The notes beneath the pieces were generated by a model. That model had not been told where the DNA came from. It saw only the letters and a program-made list of their open reading frames with translations, and did not search any database. From Larix kaempferi (Eukaryota > Streptophyta > Pinopsida > Pinales > Pinaceae), in NCBI GenBank assembly GCA_027924585.1, contig BSBM01000643.1, positions 18,400,501 through 18,464,500 of the forward strand: 64,000 bases of DNA, given 5' to 3'. Both the position numbers and the translations under genes were made by a program. Below are positions 9,299-21,862 of this stretch, one piece after another (the stretch's first letter is position 1; each line of letters starts with the position of its first letter).

Positions 9299-12200
9299 AA
9301 GGTGCGGATCGAGGAATGGCGTTGCAAGACCATAGTTGATGGTGGGAGTACGGAGAATCTTGTGTCGACAGAAGTCATCGACAAGATTGGGTTGAAGTGT
9401 CGAGAACACCCACACCCTTACAAGATCTCATGGTTGCAGAAAGGACACCATGTTAAGGTGACCAGACAATCCCTGATCAACTTCAAAGTTGAAGGATTCG
9501 AGGATAGCGTATTGTGTGATGTAGTTCCCATGGATGCATGCCATCTGTTGTTAAGGAGACCATGGAAATATGATCGTAAGATGATCTATGATGGTTGAGC
9601 TAACACAGTCACATTGTTGAAGAATGGCGTGAAAAGGACTCTTAAGCCGAGGCGAGGAGAGCTAGCCGACGGTAAGGACGGCGAGAGCAATCTTTGGGAA
9701 AAGCGAGTGTTGATGAGCACCGCCAAGGAATTCCTCGCAGAGGAGGAAAAGTAGTCGGGATGTTTTGCAATCATTCCAAAAGGACCATATGTCGATGGAA
9801 CGACCAATCAGGAGGACATTCCGGTCGAAGTCGAGGAGTTGCTCGAAGAGTTTAGAGACATAATGGCTGATGAGAAAACGATGGGATTGTCGTCGACAAG
9901 GAGCATATCCCATCAAATCAACTTGATTCCAGGGTCGAGTCTGCCACACAAAGCACCATATAGGATGAGTCCAGTAGAGGGACAAGAGCTCAACCGACAA
10001 GTCCAAGAGTTGTTGGACAGGGGATTGATCTGAGAAAGTTTGAGCCCGTGTGCAATACCAGCAGTATTGACACCAAAGAAAGGTGGGGAATGGAGAATGT
10101 GTATCGATTCCAGAGCCATCAACAGGATCATGATCAAGTATCGATTTCCATTACCAAGGATGGATGACTGGATGGATTTCCTGAGTGGAGCAACATACTT
10201 CGATAATTAGACCTGAAGAGTGGATATAACCAGATTAGGGTTAGAGAAGGAGATGAATGGAAGACCGCATTCAAAACAAGAGAAGGGCTATATGAGTGCT
10301 TAGTCATGCCATTCAGATTGACTAATGCACCCAGTACATTCATGAGATTGATGAATGAAGTGTTGAAACCGTTCTTGGGAAAGTTTGTTGTAGTCTATTT
10401 AGACGACATTCTGATTTTTAGTCGGACCAAGTCAGAACATTTGGAGCACGTTCGACAAGTATTACAGAGATTGCAGGAAGAGAAGCTGATAATTAACCTA
10501 TAAAAGTGTTTCTTCATGAAAAAGGAGTTGGTGTACTTGGGATTTGTAATTTCAGGTAAAGGGTTGGAGATGGACCCCGAGAAGGTGAAGGCAATAGTAG
10601 ATTGGTCGGAACCGACAAGTACGACTGCAGTGAGAAGTTTCCATGGACTTGCTAGTTTCTACCGGAAGTTCATTTGGGGATTCAGTCGGATTTGTGCACC
10701 ATTGATAGAATGCATGAGAAAGGGCAAGTTCAAGTGGACGGATAAGGCCAATGAAGCTTTCGACAAATTGAAGGAAAAGGTCACTGAGAGCCCAGTGTTG
10801 GCACTTCCAGACTTTGACAAAGTTTTCCAGGTCGATTGTGATGCAAGTGGAACAACAATTGGAGCAGTGTTAAGCCAGGAAGGCTGACCAATTGCATTCT
10901 TCAGTGAAAAACTGAATGGAGCGAAGCGGAAGTATTCGGTTTATGACCAAGAGTTCTATGCTATCATACAAGCATTGAAGAAATGGAGGCATTATTTATT
11001 GCTGCAGGAATTTGTGTTATACATGGATCACCAAGTGCTAAAGTATCTGAATACTCAGTCGAAGTTGGATCAGAGACACATGAAGTGGGTGGAGCTGCTC
11101 CAGAGATATACCTTCGTGTTACGACATAGGTCGGGTAAGTCGAACAAAGTTACTGACGCGTTGAGCAGGAGAGTTGCACTGTTGAGCACGATGACTGTTC
11201 AGGCAATAGGAATAGAGTCGATAAAGACAGAGTATGAGATCGACGAAGATTTTGCGAAGGCATGGAAGGCTTGTCGTGAGCCTTGGAGCATCGACAGAAC
11301 TCCATATTTGAGTTATTTCATTCAAGAAGGTTACATGTTCAGGGGAAGTCAGCTGTGTATTCCCAGAGAATCAGTGAGAGAGAACCTAATCCGATAATTT
11401 CATAATGGAGGATTAGTAGGACACTTTGGGATCGACAAGACCAAATCACTGGTTGACGAAAAGTATTTTTGGCCAAGGATGTCGACAGATGTCGGAAGAT
11501 GGGTTCGACAATGCCAAGTTTTCTAGTTGGAAAAAGGAAGGAGTCAGAACATGGGGTTATATACACCATTACCAGTACCAGAGAACCCATGGGAGCATCT
11601 TAGCATGGATTTTGTGTTTGGATTACCAAGGACTCAGCAGGGGAATGACTCAATATTTGTTGTAGTCGATAGATTTTCGAAGATGGCACATTTCATACCA
11701 TGTAAGAAAACAAGTGATGCCACAGGGATTGTTGTACTATTCTTTAAGGAAATAGTCAGACTGCATGGGTTGCCAAAGAGTATCACGTCGGATAGGGATA
11801 CAAAATTCATGGGGCATTTCTGGAGAACCCTATGGAAGAAACTCGACACGAAGTTAGATTTTAGCGCGACACATCATCCACAGACAGATGGACAAACCGA
11901 GGTTGTAAAAAGAAGTTTGGGAAACCTTCTGAGATGTTTAGCGGCCGACAGACCCAAGCAGTGGGAAAATGTGTTGGCGCAGGCAGAGTTTTCATATAAC
12001 AATTCTGTGAATCGATCGACAGGATTGAGCCCATTCCAGATTGTTCAAGGGAGAAGTCCACATGTAGTGGAAGATTTGGTTGAATTGCCGACAGAAACCA
12101 GGAAGAGCATGGATGCAGAATCATTCGCAGAGCATATGCATGAAGTTCATGAAAATGTGTGAAAGCGCATCGAGAAGAGTAACGCGGCCTACAAGTTGAG

Positions 12201-12714
12201 AGCCGACCGGAGAAAGAGGCTACTGTCATTCCAAGAGGGGGACTTAGTCTATGCATATTTGCGGCAGGAGCGATTTTCGACAGGAACATACAACAAGCTG
12301 AAGTTGAAGAAGATAGGACCGTGTAGGATTCTGAAGAAGATTTCAGACAACGCATATGCGTTGGAATTGCCGGAAGACTTGAACATTTCAGCAACGTTCA
12401 ACGTCTCAGACCTGTACAAATTTGAAGAAGGGTCAAGCAGCAGTAAGGGGGAAGGAACCAGTATCGACTGGACAGAACAGATTCCAGCTCGACATAAAGA
12501 AGGGATCACAGAAGTAATCGATGAATACGAAGTAGGGCATACCCGTAGATCGCGCATGAAAGAATACTTGGTACGATGGGAAAATGATGAGTTGTAGGAG
12601 GCGACGTGGATTTTCGAAGAGGATTTGAGGAGACTAACAGAACAGTTGAATTCTTTTTCACTTGGGGAGTCTGATGCAGGAGCATCAAGGCCTAGGAAGA
12701 CCAGTCAAGGTTGA
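9299..12714 (+). pseudogene. gypsy-1 pol (PR-RT-RNase H-INT-chromodomain), broken
   Basis: Protease: VDGGSTENLV at about 9335. Reverse transcriptase: MCIDSRAIN at about 10100, then YLDDILIFS (catalytic DD) at about 10398. RNase H: a [17 protein letters not shown] segment ending near 10887. Integrase: H-H half of the zinc site near 11400 with the last Cys of CQVC changed to Phe, SMDFVFGLP and ITSDRDTKF core motifs, ending in a chromodomain-like segment ([10 protein letters not shown]). Frame changes by loss of one base near 10204. In-frame stops lie at 9596, 9752, 10031, 10501, 10885, 11395, 11524, 12160 and 12595. The frame runs on into the 3' LTR to 12714. Order RT-RH before INT defines Ty3/gypsy; the chromodomain tail points to the chromovirus branch. 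Confidence 0.92.
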
Positions 12715-13641
12715 TCGAACGAAGGGATCCGACCAATGGGAGTGCCGATGACCACTGGTGCAGAGAGCAGGTTGACTTGTCGAAGTCAACAAGTCTAGTA
12801 GAAGCAATCAGGGTGCAGTCGACTGAAGGAACAGCAGATGTCGTGAGAGGTCGAGGATCGATAGGAGATGGTCGACAGATGAAGAGCGACGTAAGATGTT
12901 GGGTAGTCGACAAGTGGTCGAACTATGAAACGATAGGGTTTAGCGAAGCCAAGTGTATTGGGGAAAAGAGTGAACCGACAGGACAGTCGAGATGTGACTG
13001 ACTGCTGTAGCAGGGTCAAAAGGACAGAAAAGTCAAGGGACTGTACCAGTAGTCGTTCGGGGTTGCTGAGGAAGTTATTACAGTTATTGCGAGTTGGTGA
13101 AGTACATGGCAGAGGATGTCATGGACAGAGGCTGTGCAGCACGGCTAGAAGCTGACGGTGCAGGTTCACAGGATTTGGACAGGATCGGTGAATGGAGGGA
13201 ACGCGTGTCTCAGGATTGTGATAATCTTGGAAACAGCACCCGCAGAGTAGAAGAGGAAAAAAAAAGGTCTTCAGTCTCAGGGACGCAAAAAAGAGAGATG
13301 AAGGGGAGAAGGAGGAGAGTGCAGAGCCGAGAGAGTTGTGAAGAGTCACACTGGCCGAGTGTAGAGTTGAGATCGAACCATAGCTCAGAGTTCCGTGGTG
13401 AACCAAGAGAGGGTGAGGTCGACACACAGGGAGAACACACCACAGTTACTTCTAAGTTGTAAAGGCTAAGGCCGATTGTAGTTAGTTATTTGCTTACAGT
13501 TATTTTATATTGTAACCGATTTCAGAGAAATAATATAAGCCAATCCAGGCATCTTGTTCTACATCTTGTTTGTGTGAGCATTATGGTTTGTGTCGTGTGT
13601 ATTGTTAAGCAAGAAAGTATCCCATAGGGTGACTTGCGTCA
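12672..13641 (+). repeat. gypsy-1 3' LTR
   Basis: Direct repeat of 6959-7928, starting TGATGCAGG and ending TTGCGTCA. It is preceded by a purine-rich CTTGGGGAG tract that likely primes plus-strand synthesis. CCCTC at 13642-13646 follows as the target-site duplication. Confidence 0.9.
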
Positions 13642-14097
13642 CCCTCTCCATAGCATCAATCTTTTACCTAGGAACTTAGGCCTTGGTCTCATGATTCTAC
13701 TAGTCCAATTTCCATTCAATCTAACCATCTAAGCCACCCAAGAGCTTCCTTCCAAGATCCAAGTGAATAACTCTAATATGTATAGGTCATCTTCCATTTA
13801 TAGGTCATCATTGAGATCCTAGCCATATATTTATAGACGTTGAGTGAACCTTCCTTCTTTTGGGGTTTCTTTCCCTGAATTTAGGAGCCTCCACTGCAAG
13901 TTATATTTGTGGAGTAAATAAAGGGAGTTTACTCCACTGTTCAGGGACTCAATTGCCTCTCATGGCTATTATGATCTAGAAGCATACCTGTTGGTTCTTT
14001 TTAGGATCATGCATGTGCTTATCATTCAATTGTTCCTTGCATTTAGGTGTCTAAGTCCACTTAGGTCAAAGTTCACTTAGGTCCACTTAGGTTAGTT
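13642..14097. other. Intergenic, no gene seen
   Basis: Sequence between gypsy-1 and repeat copy A. It contains short runs of 'cacttaggt' repeated near 14060-14090 and nothing else recognisable. Confidence 0.4.
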
Positions 14098-14491
14098 ATG
14101 AAGTTGTTAACTCACCTCTAAGATATTGCATGGCTACAATAGGGTATTTTAGCTCTAGTTAATCCCAAACTAGTTTTTTATGCACTAGAGAACAGTTTAA
14201 ATTGCGCAAATAAGTGATTCGATTTGCATTCGTGTAATAGATTGTCTCATTCTTGTACAATTAATGAAATACAGTGGTTTAATGTGTTATTCAAATTTAT
14301 TTTTCATCTCTTCTTTGTTTTGATGATGAATGATATGATTTTGTCACTTAATTAATTGCTTCTACATTGTCTAGAATCTAGATCTTGTGCTCTAAAATCT
14401 TAAAGCTCTTCCTCATAATCCAAAAAGTAGATTACTCCAAGAAGAACCACTTTGGATGTAATTCCATCAGGATGAATTCATACTACACCAT
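14098..14491. repeat. Dispersed 2.7-kb repeat, copy A, left part
   Basis: Matches 27617-28022 (copy B) from GAAGTTGTTAACTCACC onward. It is cut at 14491 by gypsy-2. The final five bases ACCAT (14487-14491) are the gypsy-2 target-site duplication. No coding potential is visible. The superfamily is not identified. Confidence 0.9.
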
Positions 14492-15440
14492 TGTAATACC
14501 CCTAGTTTTGACTTGGAATGTATTTATCCAAATTTATGTAAATGATATAAATATGCTAGTGCGAATTCCTAATGTGGAGCTCAAGGCCAAGGCCCGACTA
14601 GTGAATGTATAGGCATGTATTATGATTATATTTCATTTGGATTGTTTAGTTGGCTTTTATGCTGATTTAGAATATTATGTGCATAAATAATAAAATGGTC
14701 CAATAATGGTTGTGTAAGGAGCACCAAAGGGGCTATGATTCCACCAAGGGAAAGAGGAAAGGGGGGCCATGGGGAACTAAATCCTTGTTGTCAAGTGTCA
14801 ACCTTAGAACTCACACCTAAATTCTGTCATGTGATGAGAATAATCCAATTATCTCCTTTTTTGACCATTTCCAATCATTAATGCATGTGTGTGGTTGGTG
14901 GGAAAAGTCACCTCATGTAGTTATTGTAGTATGGGACTGACTGCACTTTTGTGACAGTTTTGTCATGACAGAAGTCAGTCTGCAGCTGCCAGGAGTCCTT
15001 TCTTCTACTGCCAGAAGTTATGTCAGTTGTCTTGTCACCATTTTCTCATATCCTTTGGAGTCAACCCTCATTTTTGGTATCATTCTTTCATGCAGGTTTA
15101 GAATTTGTAGAGCTCTCCATTGTTTTCCATGAACTTACCATGCTGTTTTGAACCCATAAATTCGAACTTGGAGACAATGTTGCAGATTTGGAAGTGGGTA
15201 TTTTGGTTGTAGGTGAGTAGAGAGGTTGGGAAAGCTAGGAACCCTTACCCTTGAGTTTTGTTGCTCGTAAGTGCTTGGGAAACCACATATTGAGGTTGCA
15301 GGTGCTTCTATAGCAGCCAATAGCAGGTTGGAATTTTTCTATGCACATACTGGAAGCATCTAGCAAGATGGATCACCCAATATAACCATGGATCGGTGAA
15401 GGGGATATTTGAGCTAGAAGGGTGTTGTGAAGGGGATGCC
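14492..15440 (+). repeat. gypsy-2 5' LTR, 3' third missing or replaced
   Basis: Aligns with 20436 to about 21360 (3' LTR), with small indels. After 'gctagaagggtgttgtg' the two LTRs stop matching. The last roughly 500 bp of the 3' LTR have no counterpart here. Confidence 0.82.
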
Positions 15441-15709
15441 TGAGCAAGCCCCATTGACCCCAGTCGTCCCCCTCATGTGTCGTTGAGTGTGAGAAAGCTG
15501 TAATTTGACAGAAGTTGTCAATATGGGTTATTCCCATGTTGCATGAAGATTAATGTTATAATTTTCTAAGACTGTAATAAATATAACAAATGTGTTTATA
15601 AACACTTTTGCAGATTCATAATCCTATCAGTGACAGTTGAGGGTCAGAATTCCAGTCTAGTGCAGTTGGGAATTTTTATCTTGGTTGGACCAAGAAGAAG
15701 AGTATCATC
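15441..15709 (+). other. gypsy-2 leader of unclear origin
   Basis: Lies between the shortened 5' LTR and the gag start. No Met-tRNA-type primer-binding site is seen. A pyrimidine-containing stretch ending TTTTGCAG before ATTCATAATCC resembles a splice acceptor, but this is only suggestive. Confidence 0.4.
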
Positions 15710-16985
15710 ATGGAGGATGCACAAGATCCTTATGATATTGAGGCAGATGCAATGGGAGAGAATGTACATGTTGAGAATGCAGAAACATAATCTAATGGTA
15801 GAAGAAACCAAGCAACTCCCCTAGACATTGTTGAAACCATGAGGAGATTAAGGGTGGAATTACAAAGTTGTAGAGCAGACAATGAAAGGATAATTAGAGC
15901 CCAAGAGGATCCGAATCAGTTGAATGTAGCTATGGTTCAAATCATGACTGACATTCAAAGGAAGATAAACCATGGGAATTATTCATAAAATCAGGAAAGG
16001 AGTGGGGGTAGCTCAAGGAGGAATTCCCACAAGATATCCCATAGTTCAAGAAGGATTTCTAGAGATATGACATATACTCTGGAAATATCTTCTAGTGATT
16101 CATCTGACTCTAAATAATCCATTGAAGTTTCAAGCTCTTCATCTCATAGAAATAAGCGGAAGAGGTCTTCCAAGAACAACTCTCACAGAGAATTTAAGAA
16201 GGCCAAACCTCCTACTTTTGATGGTGAGGTCAAATATTGTCAAGAAGCTGAGGCTTGGCTTCTTGGGATAAGGAAGTATTTCCAATTCCAAGACTATCCA
16301 AGAAATATGAAGGCAAGAGTGGTCATCTTCAATCTGAATGGAAGAGTGTCTGGTGGGAACACCTTAGGCAAGTAAAGAGGATCAATGAAAGGAAGATTGC
16401 GTGGAAGCAGTTCAAGAAGTACTTTGAGGAAAAGTGCCTTTCTGACAGGTACTATGATGACAAAATCAAAGAGTTCCATGAGCTGAAATTGGGACAAATG
16501 ACTATGGAGGAATATGCAAACAAATTCTTGGATCTGCTCAGGTATGTCAAATATATTAGGGATGATAAGGTGAAAATTCAACATTTGCTAAGTGGACTGC
16601 CCCAATCATATAAAGATAGAATTTATTTTGATGAACCTCAAACTCTAGAGGAGGCCATAAGAAAGGCCAAGTATTGTTATGATCAAAACAAAAGCAAACC
16701 AGAATTCCATAAGTCATGGAAGGACAAGAAAAATGAAACCTTTGACCAAAGGAAGAAGGGGTTGAAGCCTCCTCAATTTAGAAATCAACTAGGCAGCCAC
16801 CACAGGGTGTGAATAAGCCATCTAGGATGATGGGAGACAAGGCAAGATAACCGAGAGAGCCTCTTCAATTTTGGGGATGTGGAGGAGAGCACATGCTTAG
16901 GAACTGTCCACATGAGAATGGGAGTGAAAAGCAAGTTCATAACATCCAAGGAGCTAAAACAGTGGGTCAAGTGGCAAGGATCATT
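15710..16985 (+). pseudogene. gypsy-2 gag, broken
   Basis: ATG at 15710 opens a typical acidic gag N-terminus (MEDAQDPYDIEADAM), interrupted by TAA at 15788, 15986 and 16115. A frameshift near 16340 moves the capsid to a second frame (SVWWEHLRQVKRINERKIAW, then EYANKFLDLLRY and LSGLPQSYKDRI), and another between 16790 and 16830 moves the knuckle to a third. The zinc knuckle at about 16869-16912 reads FWGCGGEHMLRNCP, so its first cysteine has become Phe. A TAA lies just before it. Not functional. Confidence 0.88.
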
Positions 16986-19900
16986 CATAGAATTTATGTA
17001 GCACTAGAGGACCGCCAAGCAGACCATCAGTCAACTGTGGTTGAAGTTGAAGGTAATATTGCTAAGCAATTTATTTCTATTTTGATTGAACCTGGATCTA
17101 CTCATAGTTATATCAGTTCTAAAGTTGTTGAGATTTGTGCTTTTAAGAAAACAAAGCATAGTAAATCATGGTTAGTTCAACTAGCCACTGGAACTAGGAG
17201 GAAAGTTAGTGAGATCGTGGATAAATGTCCATTGGAAATGGATGGACTGTCCACTTTTGCAAAATATGAATGTATTTCCACTTGGTTCCTATGATATTCT
17301 CATTGGAATGGACTGGTTGGAGGTCCATAGAGTTAAACTTGACTGCTACAGCAAAAATTTTGAGTGTATTGATGAAGAAGGAAACCCAAGGGTTGTAAAG
17401 GATATTCCAAAGGTAGTTTATGTTAGGCAGATTTCAGCCATACAGTTGAAGAAATTATGTAGGAAAGGTTGCCAAATGTGTGCAGTCCATATTTTGGACA
17501 AAACAAAAAATGAAATTTCCAAGTTGGAAGACCATTCTGTTTTTCAAGAATTCAAGGATGTGTTTCCCGATGAAGTTCCAAGACTTCCTCCAAAGAGGGA
17601 CATTGATTTTACAATTGATCTTATTCCAGGAGCTGCTCCAGTTTCCAAAACTTCTTACAGGATGATTACACCAGAATTATTAGAGCTAAAAATGCAACTG
17701 CAAGATTTGTTGGAAAAGAAGTACATAAGGCCAAGTGTGTCTCCATGGGGAGCACCTATAATTTTTGTGAAGAAAAAAGATGGAACGCTTAGGTTGTGTA
17801 TTGATTACATGCAGCTTAACAAGGTTACAGTGAAGAACACGTACCCCTTGCCTCGACCTGATGATCTTTTTGATCAAATGAGAGGAGCAAAGGTATTGTC
17901 AAAGATTGACTTGAGGTTTGGTTACCATCAAGTGAGAATCAAAGAAGAAGACATTCACAAGACAACCTTTAGAACAAAGTATGGGGACTATGAGTTTTTG
18001 GTGGTGCCATTTGGTCTCAACAATGCACCAGCTACATTCACATGTCCCGTGAATAGTTTTACATTCACGTGTCTCGTGAATAGTTTTTTTAGCAAGTATT
18101 TGGACAAATTTGTTCTTGTATTTCTGGATGACAGTCTTATTTATTCCAAGAATGAAGAAGAGCATGAAGAACACTTTAGAATGGCTTTGCAATTGCTAAG
18201 GGAGCATAAGTTGTATGCAAAACTAAGCAAATGTGACTTTTATAAAAATAAAATTCATTATTTGGGTCACATTATTTTCGAGAAGGGAATATCGGTGGAT
18301 CCCAACAAGATTGAATCCATCATGAATTGGAAAACTCCAAGAAATGTGACAGATGTGAGATCTTTTATGGGTCTTTCCCACTACTACAGGAGGTTCATTG
18401 AAGGATTCTCCAAGGTTGCACACCAAATAACTTATTTGCAAAGGAAGGGGATAAAGTTTGAGTGGTCACCGACATGTGAAGAAATATTTCAGCTTTTGAA
18501 GAAGCGTCTCACAAGTTCTCCAATTCTAAATATTGCAGATCCGGAAAAATATTTTGTGGTATGCACGGATGCATGTAAAGATGGACTTGGAGGAGTTCTT
18601 ATGCAAGATAACCATGTGGTATGCTACGAGTCAAGGAAGTTGAAAGAACATGAGAAGAACTATGCTACTCATGATTTGGAGCTTGTGGCCATAGTGCACG
18701 CTTTGAAAATGTGGAGGCACTATTTAATGGGTAGAAAATTTGAGCTAAAGACAAATCATTGTAGTCTGAAATATTTGTTTGAGCAACCAACATTAAATGC
18801 TAGGAAAGCTAGATGGCCAGAATTTTTATGTGAGTTTGATTTTGAAATCAAACACATAAAAGGTAAAGAAAATAAGGTGGTTGATGCACTTAGTAGAAAA
18901 CTACATGAGATGCATGCAGCAACCATTAGTACCTTCCAATCAGATTTGAGGCAGTAGATTACTAGTTGTATTGTTGAAGATGAACTGTATGTGCAAATAA
19001 AGGACAAATTGCAGCAACATAATTTGGAAAAGAGGTATGAAGGTTACCATTTGGAAGGTGACGGGCTTCTTGTTTATAAAAACAGAATTTGCATTTCTAA
19101 TGTGGAATATTTGAGAAGAATTGTCATGGATTAAATTCACAAAATGCCATATTCTAGTCACCCAAGATACTAGAAAACAATTGCTACAGTGAGAAAACAA
19201 TATTTTTGGCCAGGAATGAAAAAGGACATTGCTGAGTATATTTCTAAGTGTATGAAATGTTAGCAAGTAAAGGTTGAACATCAACACCCAACAGTTTTGT
19301 TGCAGCCTTTGTCAATTCCGAGATGGAAATGGGATGTGATTTCCATGGATTTTATTACAGGTTTTCCAATGATAGTGAGGCAGCATGATCCATCATGGTT
19401 GTGGTGCATAAATTATCTAAGGCAACACACTTTATACCAGTTAAATTCACGCATAAAACAGATGCAATTGCAAAAAAAATTATGAAGAAAATTTTCAGGT
19501 TGCATGGTTTTCCTAAAGCAATAATTTCAGACACGGATACAAATTTTACTTCAAATTTATGGAAAACTCTTTTTGTTGATTTGGGTATGCAACTGAACTT
19601 TAGTACCTCCTACCATCCATAAATAGATGGGAAAACAGAAAGGGTAAATCATGTGCTTGAAGACATGCTACACATGTATGTGATGGACAAAGCAACCAAG
19701 TGGGAAGATTATCTACACTTGGTAGAGTTTGCATATAACAATGGGCAACAAGCATCGTTGGGCATGAGTCCATTCGAATCTTTGTATGGAAGGAGGTGTA
19801 GGACATCAGTTACTTGGGATAATCCAGTGAACAGAATTATACTTGGGCCATAATTGTTTAAGGAAATGGAACAAGAGGTTGCAAAGATTAGGTAAAATTT

Positions 19901-20394
19901 AAAGGCAGCCCAAGATAGACAGAAAAGCTATCCAGATAACATGCAGAAAAGAACCGAGTGCATAGAGAGTTTCGTGTTGGGGATCATGTCTACCTCAGAG
20001 TGAGGCCAAGGAAGAGTTCCTTGAATCTTGGAAGTTGTTCCAAGCTATCACCTAGATATTGTGGGCCATTTGAAGTGCTTGAGAGAATAGGGCCAGTTGC
20101 ATATAGAATTGCATTGCCTGCTAACACTAGAACTCATAATGTTTTTCATGTTTCTTTGCTTAATAAATATGTACATGATCCTAACCATGTGATTGATTGG
20201 GATGTGATTCAGGTGGAACCCGAGGAAGAGTTCCAAATTGAGGCACTATGCATCATAGACAGGAAATTAACATTGCTCCAGAACCGAGCCATCAGACCGG
20301 TAAAGGTGCAATGGAAGCACTTTGGTCCCGATTAGGCTACGTGGGAGTTGGAGGATGCCATGAGAGAGTCATATCCATTTTTGTTCCAATTTTG
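16986..20394 (+). pseudogene. gypsy-2 pol (PR-RT-RNase H-INT), broken
   Basis: Protease active-site region reads IEPGSTHSYIS, where the catalytic Asp of the usual D-x-G is Glu. After a frameshift near 17290 a 582-codon frame (to 18957) covers the linker (DILIGMDWL), RT ([14 protein letters not shown]) and RNase H ([21 protein letters not shown]). The RT contains a 27-bp internal duplication at 18032-18085. Integrase follows with stops at 18955, 19132, 19171 and 19261, a frameshift near 19390 within the core, stops at 19620 and 19851, and a last frameshift near 19950. The tail ends FHVSLLNKY and a chromodomain-like ATWELEDAM after a TAG at 20333. Confidence 0.9.
18032..18085 (+). repeat. 27-bp tandem duplication inside gypsy-2 RT
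   Basis: The unit ACATTCAC(A/G)TGTC(C/T)CGTG... is present twice, adding nine residues (TFTCPVNSF / TFTCLVNSF) between the palm motif [10 protein letters not shown] and the catalytic FLDD. It keeps the frame. The insertion falls where most gypsy RTs have a conserved short helix, so it probably would disturb polymerase folding. Confidence 0.9.
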
Positions 20395-20421
20395 AGAAAA
20401 CATTGAGGAGGATGTTATTCC

Positions 20422-20434
20422 AAGGGGGAGGGGA
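20422..20434 (+). other. gypsy-2 polypurine tract
   Basis: AAGGGGGAGGGGA immediately before the 3' LTR start (one base spacer). In LTR elements this tract survives RNase H and primes plus-strand DNA. Confidence 0.88.
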
Positions 20435-20435
20435 T

Positions 20436-21862
20436 TGTAATACCCCTAGTTTTAACTTGGAATGTATTTATCCAAATTTATGTAAATGATGTAAATATGC
20501 TAGTGCGAATTCCTAGTGCGGAGCTCAAGGAAAAGGCCCGACTAGTGAATGGATAGGCATGTATTATGATTATGTTTCATTTGTACTCTTTAATTGGATT
20601 TTAAGCCGATTTAGAATATTATGTAAATATTGTGTGCATAAATAATAAAATGGTCCAACAATGGTTGTGTAAGGAGCACCAAAGGGGCTATGATTCCACC
20701 AAGGGGAAGAGGAAAGGGGGCCCATGGGGAACTAAATCCTTGCTTCCAAGTGTCAACCTTAGAACTCACACCTAAATTCTGTCATGTGATGAGAATAATC
20801 CAATTATCTACTTTTTTGATCGTTTTCCAATCATTAATGCATGTGTGTGGTTGGTGGGAAAAGTCACCTCATGTAGTTATTGTAGTATGGGACTGAATAC
20901 ACTTTTGTGATGGTTCTGTCATGACAGAAGTCAGTTTGCAGCTGCCAGGAGTCCTTTCTTCTACCGCCAGAAGTTATATCAGTTGTCTTGTCACCATTTT
21001 CTCATATTTTTTTGAGTCAACCGTCATTTTTGGTATCATTCTTTCATGCAGGTTTAGAAGTTGTAGAGATCTCCATTGTTGTCCATGAACTTACCATGTT
21101 GTTTTGAACCCATAAATTAGAATTTGGAAACCATGTTGCAGATCTGGAAGTGGGTATTTTGGTTGTAGGTGAGCAGATAGGTTGGGAAAGCTAGGAACCC
21201 TCACCCTTGATTTTTGTTGCTCGTAGGTGGTTCTATAGTAGCCAATACCAGGTTGGAATTCTTCTATACACACACTGGAAGCATCCAGCAAGATTGTTCT
21301 CCCAAGAGAATCGTGTATCGGTGAAGGGGCTGCCTGAGCTAGAAGGGTGTTGTGTGGGGTAGGTATTGTGGAAGCCAAGGCTATGAGGGCTGAGTGAGAC
21401 CCATGTAGAGCTCTATATGAGCATTTGGCTAAGTACAGAGAGCAGAATGGGTTGTGTGATGAGAGATAGAATCCTATAGGTGTTTCCTTCGCCCTGGTGG
21501 CCTCATAGCCTAGCTTGGGGGTGGCCTCTCAGTAGTAGAAATAGTATATGCTAGACAAAGTGCCTATGGTTGGGTGGAAAAGTGCTCTTACACATCCAGT
21601 TGCTTGGATATTCATTTCTTAAAGATAAGTATTCTCATGTATTTGAATCTGAAATGCTTTACTTGATGCCTGTAATGTTTATGCTTGTATTTGCATGTTA
21701 GATGTGTGTGGATAGACTTTAAATCCATTGTGCATGTTTATTTGCATTCTGCACACATTCTGTTTGTTGAAATTCCTATTATGGATCTGGGGTGAAATTT
21801 GAGAGCCCAGATTTGGCCAACATCCCCCCCAGATGGTCAGATTGGGTGAGGGGGACGTTACA
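20436..21862 (+). repeat. gypsy-2 3' LTR, 1,427 bp
   Basis: Begins TGTAATACC and ends GACGTTACA, giving a short TGTAA/TTACA terminal inverted repeat. Followed by ACCAT. The last 500 bp are not found at the 5' end of the element. Confidence 0.9.

Larger units (their letters stand above)
6959..13641 (+). mobile_element. gypsy-1: complete but dead Ty3/gypsy chromovirus-type retrotransposon
   Basis: A 6,683-bp element with 970-bp LTRs at both ends, a Met-tRNA primer site, gag, protease, reverse transcriptase, RNase H and integrase in the Ty3/gypsy order, and a chromodomain-like integrase tail (motif YLVRW). The 5-bp direct repeat CCCTC at 6954-6958 and 13642-13646 supports clean integration. About a dozen in-frame stops and at least one frameshift make it non-autonomous. 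The LTRs differ at about 30 of the first 215 positions by eye, so insertion is old. Confidence 0.93.
14492..21862 (+). mobile_element. gypsy-2: Ty3/gypsy chromovirus-type retrotransposon, inactivated
   Basis: A 7.37-kb element starting TGTAATACCCC and ending GACGTTACA, flanked by ACCAT at 14487-14491 and 21863-21867. It carries gag, protease, RT, RNase H and integrase in gypsy order with frameshifts and stops. Copy B of the host repeat (28018-28022) preserves the uninterrupted target, which confirms both ends. The 5' LTR resembles the 3' LTR only for its first 950 bases, and no primer-binding site is evident, so the 5' side has been rearranged. Confidence 0.93.
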
